This document shows, in pieces, positions 1-5,280 of a DNA stretch of 13,649 nt. Position numbers and translations under genes: made by a program. The stretch is from NCBI GenBank assembly GCA_005877655.1, contig VBOC01000008.1, positions 1-13,649 of the forward strand. Direction: 5' to 3'. The stretch is from Ignavibacteria bacterium. Lineage in GTDB: Bacteria > Bacteroidota > Ignavibacteria > UBA10030 > SZUA-254. The notes beneath the pieces were generated by a model. That model saw only the letters and a program-made list of their open reading frames with translations, had not been told where the DNA came from and did no database searches. Positions within the stretch are counted from its first letter, which is position 1. Each line of letters starts with the position of its first letter.

Positions 1-827
1 ATGTTTGATTGTGCGATCGCTACGATATTCCCGAGGATCATCGACCCGGCGGAAATCACCGCAAGCACAGTTCTTAACTGCTCATGTTGTTCAAGCTGCG
101 GGTGAGCGAACACGATGATAAAGGCGGAGAAGGCCGCTGCCTTCGCACCGGTCGACATAAAGCCGGAGACCGTGGTCGGAGATCCCTGGTAAACAGCAGG
201 GATCCACATGTGAAAAGGAACCGCGCCGACCTTGAACGCGAGTCCGACAAGTAGCAAGCCGAGACCGGTCCAGAGAAGCGGTGATGGCGTCACGACCGGG
301 AGATTGTCAACGATTGCGCGAAATCCGGTAGCGAACGCCCCAAGCAGGAAGTACTTAAGGGATGATTCGTTCGATATCGCCCTTTTCCGCGTGAAACCCG
401 CAAGCACGTAGAGGCAAATCGACATGAGCTCCAGTCCAAGGAACGTAATAATCAGGTCCGCGGCCGCCGCCATCAGCATCATGCCGAGAGTCGAGAACAG
501 TATGAGAATATAGAACTCGCCGTATTCGGAATGTTCCCGTCGCAGATAGTCACGTGAGAGGGTTATCGTCAGAAGCGCCGCAACAACAAAGAGGGTGGCA
601 AAAAGGCTCGCATAACCGCCACCGGCGAGCATCTGATTAAACGCAGTGCGCGGAGTGCCATACGACATGATGGAAAGAATCGCACAGACCGGCAAGCCGC
701 AGACGCTGACCCAATAACTCAGGTTGTGTCCTTGCCTCAGCAGCGCTTCGATCGATACTACGATCAGGGCAAGGACGGTAACGGCGATCAGCGGAGATGC
801 GGTATGGAGGTCAACGGTTGACAACAC
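1..827 (-). CDS. nuoN: NADH-quinone oxidoreductase subunit N (NuoN), partial, internal deletion
   Basis: This is the N-terminal half of the antiporter-like membrane subunit N of respiratory complex I, which takes part in proton pumping. The gene continues past the left edge. Recognisable NuoN blocks in order are FLGLELMS with the conserved membrane Glu, SLKYFLLGAFATGF, and VGLAFKVGAVPFHMWIPAVYQG with the pumping Lys, then a segment ending in GNIVAIAQSN. After ATGF (codon ending at 321) the reading goes straight to RAIVDNLP. The LLYGIALVYG-type helix and its loop found in other NuoN proteins (TM6 by E. coli numbering), about 17-18 residues, are absent without a frameshift. There is no ATG near the expected start. 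GTG at 827 is used here, with TTG at 839 or 824 as alternatives; the frame is open up to a TAG at about 940. NuoM, the usual upstream neighbour, is missing; a VOC gene lies 124 or more bases upstream instead. Identity is nearly certain, functionality is not. Confidence 0.87.
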   Translation of the reverse strand, partial: MLSTVDLHTASPLIAVTVLALIVVSIEALLRQGHNLSYWVSVCGLPVCAILSIMSYGTPRTAFNQMLAGGGYASLFATLFVVAALLTITLSRDYLRREHSEYGEFYILILFSTLGMMLMAAAADLIITFLGLELMSICLYVLAGFTRKRAISNESSLKYFLLGAFATGFRAIVDNLPVVTPSPLLWTGLGLLLVGLAFKVGAVPFHMWIPAVYQGSPTTVSGFMSTGAKAAAFSAFIIVFAHPQLEQHEQLRTVLAVISAGSMILGNIVAIAQSN

Positions 828-963
828 TTCGCCTGACAAATAGTGTGTGTAATACTCTACAATGCACGAGGACGAGCTACACCACGGATAAGCAAGAAGT
901 TTAGTCCAGGAAGCACACCTCGCCAATCCCGGGGGGGTCTACATGAAGATCAGCCTCTGTGGA

Positions 964-1380
964 TCAATCCCGCCGCGCTCGCCGTTTCCTTGTTTTTTTC
1001 CGGCTCGCCGGCTTCGGCGACCTGGTCTGAGCGCTCTTTACCAGGCCCACCACATTGCCTTCCGGGTCGGCAAACTGAGCAAATGTCACCATGTTGGGAA
1101 TTTCCGTCACCGGAATGACCACTCTGCCGCCGAGACTGACCGCGCGGTCCAGGTAGCTCTGGGGATTCTCGACTTCGACGTAAAACGTCGTGTACGGCCG
1201 GCTGTTCCTGTCGACTTGTCCGATGCCGCCGTTAATCCCTTTTTTCAAACCTGTGTTCACGAGGCCGTATTTCATCGGGTTATTAGCGTTGATATTCCAG
1301 CTGAACAGCGAACCATAGAATTCCTGCGCGCGGCCGGCATCTTTCGCCATCACTTCGAAATGAACGACTGGTTTACCCAT
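964..1380 (-). CDS. VOC-superfamily (glyoxalase/bleomycin-resistance fold) protein
   Basis: A 138-residue protein with a single VOC domain. It opens with VVHFEVMAKDAGRAQEFYGSLF, the usual first beta-alpha module. The middle has the GINGGIGQ turn seen in the 'glyoxalase-like' subgroup, and the end has FADPEGNVVGLV, the usual last strand with its metal-ligand-position Glu. The tail (from about residue 120) is very basic (SRKKTRKRRARRD) and lies outside the domain; it might bind nucleic acid or be unstructured. The ATG at 1380 is supported by a strong GAGGAGG ribosome-binding site a few bases upstream. It lies 55 bases downstream of the exported protein gene and is probably co-transcribed with it. 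The substrate cannot be told from sequence: VOC members include glyoxalases, dioxygenases and antibiotic-binding proteins. Confidence 0.88.
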   Translation of the reverse strand: MGKPVVHFEVMAKDAGRAQEFYGSLFSWNINANNPMKYGLVNTGLKKGINGGIGQVDRNSRPYTTFYVEVENPQSYLDRAVSLGGRVVIPVTEIPNMVTFAQFADPEGNVVGLVKSAQTRSPKPASRKKTRKRRARRD

Positions 1381-1435
1381 ATATTTCCTCCTCGGGGTAA
1401 AATTGTGATTGAAAAACTGACCTACAGACTCACGC

Positions 1436-1948
1436 TTATTTCATCCGTTCGAATTCGAACAACGAGGGGTGCTCCCCTTTCCCCTTGGAATGAAGGGTCC
1501 AGGCCTGGCTGAAATGATCGGCGTCCTTGAAGGTGAAGACGAGCTTCGCCATATGGTCATCATCCGGGCTTGCGAGGTTAGTCGCATCGATGTAGGAAAA
1601 AGCCAGTGTATTGGCCGCCTTGGGCGCACGATCGGCACGCATCCTCGGCTGGTTCCCGAGCGAGCAATAGTGCGTCATCATCAATCTCTCGTTATTCACA
1701 TGGTACATCGTCACCATCGCCTCCTTGTTATCGGCCATGTCGAGTGTTTCCATAATCGCACTGCCCGCCGAAACCAATTTGTAGGTGACCCCGACCGGGT
1801 TCCCGTTCTCGTCCTTTCCCTTCCAGTTTCCCTCGAGAGCCTTCAGTTTGTCGAAACCCGCATTTGGCTTACTTACTTTGGGGGTGTTCCCCGACACTTG
1901 CATGCTCGCGGCAACAAGCAAAATGACAGCGGATAATGCGAATCTCAT
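1436..1948 (-). CDS. Exported conserved protein, lipocalin-like (DUF1579/DUF6265-like)
   Basis: A 170-residue protein with a cleavable Sec signal peptide: MRFALSAVILLVAASMQVSG, probable cut near residue 20. The mature part starts with the FDKLKALEGNWKG motif, typical of small exported beta-barrel proteins whose first strand ends in a G-x-W. It goes on with GSAIMETLDM, MVTMYHVNNERLMMTHYCS, GNQPRMRA and DATNLASPDDDHM. These blocks recur in uncharacterised exported proteins of Acidobacteria, Gemmatimonadetes and FCB bacteria. A ligand-binding barrel in the periplasm is an inference. The ATG at 1948 has an AGGAGG ribosome-binding site about 6 bases upstream. It is the first gene of a two-gene unit with the VOC protein, driven by the promoter at 2001-2029 and divergent from the ECF sigma gene. 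No function is known; the DUF number is uncertain. Confidence 0.8.
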   Translation of the reverse strand: MRFALSAVILLVAASMQVSGNTPKVSKPNAGFDKLKALEGNWKGKDENGNPVGVTYKLVSAGSAIMETLDMADNKEAMVTMYHVNNERLMMTHYCSLGNQPRMRADRAPKAANTLAFSYIDATNLASPDDDHMAKLVFTFKDADHFSQAWTLHSKGKGEHPSLFEFERMK

Positions 1949-2000
1949 TTGACGTCCTCCTATAAAGTTTCGTGTCAGGTTATTAAGCGTCGGCCCTTCT

Positions 2001-2029
2001 AAAATAGCATGTTCGCGCTAGATTGTCAA
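2001..2029 (-). promoter_or_regulatory. Sigma70-type promoter for the exported-protein/VOC unit
   Basis: Read on the minus strand, TTGACA (2029-2024) is a perfect -35 box. After exactly 17 bases comes TATTTT (2006-2001) as the -10 box, preceded by TG one base upstream (extended -10). It lies about 50 bases upstream of the ATG at 1948, leaving a short leader with the AGGAGG site. Four of six -10 positions match the consensus. Bacteroidota proper use a different promoter consensus, so a good sigma70 promoter points slightly away from that class, although one site is weak evidence. Confidence 0.6.
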
Positions 2030-2102
2030 GCGAAATAAAGGATTCAGCCCGATGAGCCGGCAGCCCCCGTTTGGATCGTTTCGCCGTATTTGCAATATTC
2101 TC

Positions 2103-2133
2103 TGTAACCTTTTCCCCCAAGCGCGGTTTATAC
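2103..2133 (+). promoter_or_regulatory. Possible ECF-type autoregulated promoter
   Basis: TGTAACC at 2103-2109 contains the AAC core common in -35 elements of ECF promoters. A T-rich GGTTTATAC stretch at 2125-2132 lies at a suitable distance for a -10 element. The site is 30-60 bases upstream of the GTG start of the ECF sigma gene, where an autoregulatory promoter would be expected. No second copy of the motif was noticed in the window, so this is tentative. Confidence 0.3.
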
Positions 2134-2162
2134 CTTAAAAGGATACCCATCAACGAGCGGAA

Positions 2163-2717
2163 GTGAATTCACCGACGGATACGCAATTGATGCTCGAAGT
2201 GCGCGACGGTGGGCTGGAGAGGCTCGCTCCGCTGTTCGAGCGGCATCACGTTCCGCTTTATAATTATTACCTGAGGATGACGCGAGACCGCGAGCTCAGC
2301 GAAGATATGGTTCAGGAGGTGTTTCTGCGGATTTTGAAGTACCGTCACACGTTCCGGGGGGAAGGAGATTTTACTCCCTGGCTGTATCACATCGCCCGCA
2401 ACGTCAGGATCGATTGCGCCAAACAACGAAGGCATGAACTAACGTTTGATGGTGAATCGCACGACAACGCCGAAGATCCTCCCTACCGGGAGAGCGCGGA
2501 GTTCAAGCAGAGCGTCTCGCTTCTCAACGTCGCTCTCGCCAGGCTTCCGGAGGAGAAGCGCGAGATTATTCTCATGAGCCGTTACCAGAACCTGAAGTAC
2601 AATGCCATCGCGGAAGTACTCGGATGCTCGGTCGACGCGGTGAAAGTCCGCGTCCATCGAGCGATGAACGAATTGCGCCAGATTTTTTATCAACTTTCAG
2701 GAGAAACACCAGCATGA
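2163..2717 (+). CDS. RNA polymerase sigma factor, ECF subfamily
   Basis: A 184-residue sigma factor with only regions 2 and 4, as in ECF sigmas. Region 2 spans about residues 24-92: FERHHVPLYNYYLRMTRD, then SEDMVQEVFLRILK (the DxxQExF-like core-binding helix), and TPWLYHIARNVRIDCAKQ, which reads and melts the -10 element. Region 4 spans about residues 122-173 and begins LPEEKREIILM; its helix-turn-helix (YNAIAEVLGCSVDAVKVRVHRAM) binds the -35 element. The GTG at 2163 is chosen because the usual short N-terminal lead (DTQLMLEVRDGG) follows it directly; the ribosome-binding site is only a weak GAGCGG. Its last bases overlap the anti-sigma start by 4 bases (ATGA), so the two are translationally coupled. 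It probably drives its own operon and envelope genes elsewhere. Confidence 0.93.
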   Translation: MNSPTDTQLMLEVRDGGLERLAPLFERHHVPLYNYYLRMTRDRELSEDMVQEVFLRILKYRHTFRGEGDFTPWLYHIARNVRIDCAKQRRHELTFDGESHDNAEDPPYRESAEFKQSVSLLNVALARLPEEKREIILMSRYQNLKYNAIAEVLGCSVDAVKVRVHRAMNELRQIFYQLSGETPA

Positions 2718-3523
2718 CCAGCGAGCACGTCGGCGACGATCTTACAGGATTTATCTCGGGGAACCTCGACGCTGAGACGAGCGAGAGGATTCGAGCCCAT
2801 CTTGCGGGCTGTGCCGGCTGCCGAAGCGAGTTCCTCGCGATGAATGCCCTCTGGGAGTCTCTCGGGCGGCTCCCTGATGAACCTCCCGCTGATTCAGTGC
2901 GGGCACGGTTCTACGAAATGTTACAGACATATCAGCAGACGGACCACCGGGCCGTGGCTCGACCGAAGATGCCGCCCGACGGCTGGCTGGCACGCCTTTT
3001 CCCCAGGCGGCCGGTTTTCCAGTTCGCGCTGACACTCGCGGCGGTCGCGACCGGAGTTTGGTTCGGCTACCAGTTCAAGCATGAACATACAGACGGTGCG
3101 GAGCTGACCCAATTGCACCAGGAAGTTATCGGGATGAGCCGGCTTCTGACGATGTCGCTACTTCAACAGCAATCGGCGAGCGAGCGCCTTCGCGGAGTCA
3201 GCCTGAGCTACCAGATTGCGGAACCGGATGCCGAGATCACAAAAGTCCTTCTCGAGACGCTGAAGTACGATCCTAACGTAAACGTGCGCCTCGCAGCGTT
3301 AGACGCCCTCTCCAGGAATGCAAATCAATCGGATACCCGCCGCGATTTGATCCAATCGCTGCACAGGCAGTCCTCGCCCCTGGTACAGATGGCGATGATC
3401 GACCTGATCGTCCAGATGCAGGATAAGGCGTCGCTCGATACGCTCCGCCGGATGATTCAGGATCCGGAGGTGAACAAGGCCGTGAAAAAGAGAATCGAAC
3501 AGGGGATCGAACAACTAAGCTGA
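2714..3523 (+). CDS. Anti-sigma factor: zinc-finger (ZAS) domain, one TM helix, extracytoplasmic HEAT repeats
   Basis: A 269-residue transmembrane anti-sigma factor. The cytoplasmic N-terminus carries the zinc-associated anti-sigma motif HxxxCxxC (His29, Cys33, Cys36, in RAHLAGCAGCRSEF), which clamps the sigma factor. A single membrane helix follows at about residues 101-119 (VFQFALTLAAVATGVWFGY), after a basic stretch (FPRRP) that fits an N-in topology. Residues about 155-265 form helical pairs of the HEAT type, with EITKVLLETLKYDPNVNVRLA and SPLVQMAMIDLIVQMQDK; these would lie outside the membrane as a protein-binding sensor. The frame is open upstream to 2624, but the ATG at 2714 is taken as the start because it gives the 4-base ATGA overlap with the sigma stop and has an AGGAG site at 2699-2703. 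Release of the sigma factor would need proteolysis or a conformational change, which the sequence does not show. Confidence 0.88.
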   Translation: MTSEHVGDDLTGFISGNLDAETSERIRAHLAGCAGCRSEFLAMNALWESLGRLPDEPPADSVRARFYEMLQTYQQTDHRAVARPKMPPDGWLARLFPRRPVFQFALTLAAVATGVWFGYQFKHEHTDGAELTQLHQEVIGMSRLLTMSLLQQQSASERLRGVSLSYQIAEPDAEITKVLLETLKYDPNVNVRLAALDALSRNANQSDTRRDLIQSLHRQSSPLVQMAMIDLIVQMQDKASLDTLRRMIQDPEVNKAVKKRIEQGIEQLS

Positions 3524-3532
3524 GACTGAGCC

Positions 3533-4393
3533 ATGACGAAACTTTCGCTTGCGATGCCGGGTGTGCTCTTGTGGCAGGCCCTCTCGCCCTGCGCGCCTGC
3601 CCGAGAGGCGGTCCATAAACAAGAGTTCCGAAAGACCTTCACATTTTCGGCCCCCTCGGAAGAAAGAAAACACCTCGTGGTCGACAATATCAGCGGCTCG
3701 ATCAGCGTTACGGGTGCCGCCGGAAACGGTGTCGAGCTCATCGCCCACGAGACCATCCGGGGAGAATCTGAGGCCCGAATCGCGGTTGCAAAACAAAAAG
3801 TCCGCCTCGAAATATCCAGGGAACCGGACAGGATTCTCATCTACGTCGACGCCCCCTGGCGGTGTGCCGACGGATCGATTCATTCGAGGGGCCGGGACTA
3901 CTACGGTTACGACGTCGAATACGACTTTGAGCTCAGGGTCCCGGCGGAAACGGATCTGTCCCTCAAAACGGTGAATCTTGGGGGCGTTTCCGTTAAGAAT
4001 GTGGAAGGATTATTCCACATCGAGAATGTGAACGGCGGAATCACCATGGAGGGAATTGCCGGCTCGGGGAGTTTTTCAACCGTGAACGGGGATATCAAGG
4101 TCGATTTCGCAAAGAATCCCACATCCAATTCTTCTTTTCAAACGATCAACGGCCGCCTTGATGCTCAATTTGCGGAGGATCTCTCTGCCGATCTGCGCCT
4201 GAAGACATTCAACGGCGAGGTCTACACCGATTACCCGGTCACGAGTCTCCCGGTCGCATCGTTCACAGAAAACCGGCACGAACGAAGAAGAGTCTATCGG
4301 AACGCGGATTCGTTCAGGGTGAGAGTCGGCCACGGCGGCCCTGAGCTTTCGTTTGATACGCTGAACGGAGATATTTACATCGTTAAGTATTAA
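3533..4393 (+). CDS. Exported DUF4097-family beta-repeat protein
   Basis: A 286-residue protein with a signal peptide (about residues 1-23) and a DUF4097-type (adhesin-like, beta-helix) body. After the FRKTFTFSA lead and the DNISGSISVTG strand come the typical VEYDFELRVPAETDLSLKTV and repeated 'NG-x-I/L' turns: ENVNGGITMEG (164-174), STVNGDIKVDF (182-192), QTINGRLDAQF (203-213), KTFNGEVYTDY (224-234) and the C-terminal DTLNGDIYIVKY. DUF4097 proteins are repeat-built surface or envelope proteins; LiaX of enterococci is a member that detects antimicrobial peptides. The gene starts 9 bases after the anti-sigma stop and is very likely co-transcribed with the sigma pair. A substrate or partner cannot be read from the sequence. 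A cleavage site near Ala23 is likely; no lipobox is seen (Pro precedes Cys20). Confidence 0.84.
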   Translation: MTKLSLAMPGVLLWQALSPCAPAREAVHKQEFRKTFTFSAPSEERKHLVVDNISGSISVTGAAGNGVELIAHETIRGESEARIAVAKQKVRLEISREPDRILIYVDAPWRCADGSIHSRGRDYYGYDVEYDFELRVPAETDLSLKTVNLGGVSVKNVEGLFHIENVNGGITMEGIAGSGSFSTVNGDIKVDFAKNPTSNSSFQTINGRLDAQFAEDLSADLRLKTFNGEVYTDYPVTSLPVASFTENRHERRRVYRNADSFRVRVGHGGPELSFDTLNGDIYIVKY

Positions 4394-4448
4394 CAATGAC
4401 CTGTCGCGAACGTCTATCCGTCCATCACGAGAATCAGGAGCCAGTCTC

Positions 4449-4817
4449 ATGAAAAATCCCATCCTGCTGTGTCTGCTCGTCATCCTCACTGCTTGCGTGA
4501 GCCAGGAATTGTTTCCGCAATCGGATACCGGCGACCGGCTGACGGTCCCGTTGTCCGATCCTTCCAGGCCGGCATTTCTGAAAGTAGGCCTCATCTCCGG
4601 CAGCATCACTGTCGAGGGACATTCCGGCAAAGAGATCCTCGTTGAGGGCAAAACCGGCAGAGAAGACGACGATGAAGAGAGAGAATCCGAGAAGACTGCG
4701 AAGACGCGGGGGCTCCACAGGATCGCGAACACGAGCACCGGGTTGACAGTTGAGGAAGACAACAACGAGGTGACGGTCGGGACCGGCGCATTAAGGTCCC
4801 CCCAAAGACCTCCATGA
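4449..4817 (+). CDS. DUF4097-family lipoprotein, 5' part of a frameshifted gene
   Basis: N-terminal part (122 codons) of a second DUF4097 gene. MKNPILLCLLVILTAC is a lipoprotein signal with an L-T-A-C lipobox (Cys16), so the product would be membrane-anchored. FLKVGLISGSITVEG and EILVEGKTG are the first strands. An acidic linker (about residues 76-85) is followed by LHRIANTSTGLTVEEDNNEVTV. The protein then leaves the family pattern and runs into ALRSPQRPP and a stop. The continuation (IKVPPKTSMKL) is in the frame of the next feature, so the two are one gene interrupted around 4776-4803. The ATG at 4449 has an AGGAG site about 9 bases upstream. It lies 55 bases after the first DUF4097 gene in the same operon. 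Confidence 0.75.
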   Translation: MKNPILLCLLVILTACVSQELFPQSDTGDRLTVPLSDPSRPAFLKVGLISGSITVEGHSGKEILVEGKTGREDDDEERESEKTAKTRGLHRIANTSTGLTVEEDNNEVTVGTGALRSPQRPP

Positions 4818-5266
4818 AGCTCTCCACAATTAACAATGGGGAGATCAATGTCTCACACGTCAACGGCGACCTGGAGGCAAGCAATACGAACGGTTCGATC
4901 GCGATTTCGGACGTCAACGGTTCCGCCGTGGTCGACGCCCTCAACGGAAACATCACCGTCACCTTTACCGGAGTAAATCCCCAGAAATCGATGTCGTTCA
5001 GTTCCCTTAACGGAACTATCGACGTCACGTTTCCTTCCGATGTGCGGGCAACAGTCAGGATGAAGACCGAACAGGGGGAGATTTACAGCGATTTCGACAT
5101 CAAGATGTCGAATTCGACGGCCAATATGGAACAGAACGAGCTTGGCAAGCGGGGGAAATACAGGGTCACACTCGAGAAGATGATGACCGGGACCATCAAT
5201 GGCGGCGGCGCCGAAGTTCAATTCAAAAATTTCAACGGGGACATCTACATCCGGAAAGGCAAGTAG
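4814..5266 (+). CDS. DUF4097-family protein, 3' part of the frameshifted gene
   Basis: C-terminal part (150 codons) of the second DUF4097 gene, in the -1 frame relative to the 5' part. In this frame the bases before the ATG at 4814 read IKVPPKTS, the usual lead into the repeat body, so the ATG is an internal Met rather than a true start. Repeats include STINNGEINVSH, VNGDLEAS, TNGSIAISDVNGS, LNGNITVTF, LNGTIDVTF and a final FKNFNGDIYIRKGK. That end matches the end of the upstream DUF4097 protein (LNGDIYIVKY), suggesting duplication. A single Met-initiated fragment would lack any export signal and is unlikely to work alone. Its stop codon lies inside the inverted repeat at 5262-5280. Confidence 0.75.
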   Translation: MKLSTINNGEINVSHVNGDLEASNTNGSIAISDVNGSAVVDALNGNITVTFTGVNPQKSMSFSSLNGTIDVTFPSDVRATVRMKTEQGEIYSDFDIKMSNSTANMEQNELGKRGKYRVTLEKMMTGTINGGGAEVQFKNFNGDIYIRKGK

Positions 5267-5280
5267 CCATCCCGGCTACT
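5262..5280. terminator. Perfect inverted repeat between convergent operons, possible bidirectional terminator
   Basis: AGTAGCC, a 5-base loop (ATCCC), then GGCTACT: a perfect 7-bp stem. The TAG stop of the plus-strand DUF4097 gene (5264-5266) and the TAG stop of the minus-strand lipoprotein (5276-5278) are both inside the stem, at mirror positions. There is no T-tract on either side, so it is not a classic intrinsic terminator. It may still end or protect transcripts from both sides, in the only 9 bases between two convergent operons. Confidence 0.45.

Noticed and set aside
943..1512. A 189-codon plus-strand open frame over the VOC gene
   Set aside because: The opposite strand encodes a full VOC domain with a strong ribosome-binding site; this frame has no family features.
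2624..2713. N-terminal extension of the anti-sigma factor into the sigma gene
   Set aside because: The extra 30 residues (arginine/proline/serine-rich) are sigma-gene codons out of frame. The ATG at 2714 has its own AGGAG site and the typical ATGA coupling.
4798..4803. Programmed frameshifting at the C6 run as a way to make full-length DUF4097 lipoprotein
   Set aside because: There is no clear slippery X-XXY-YYZ heptamer with a downstream stem or internal Shine-Dalgarno, and residues appear missing at the join, so mutation or sequence error is simpler.
3907..5028. Repetitive DNA in the DUF4097 genes
   Set aside because: The repeats are at protein level (NG-x-I strands) with diverged codons; there are no long direct DNA repeats or array structure.
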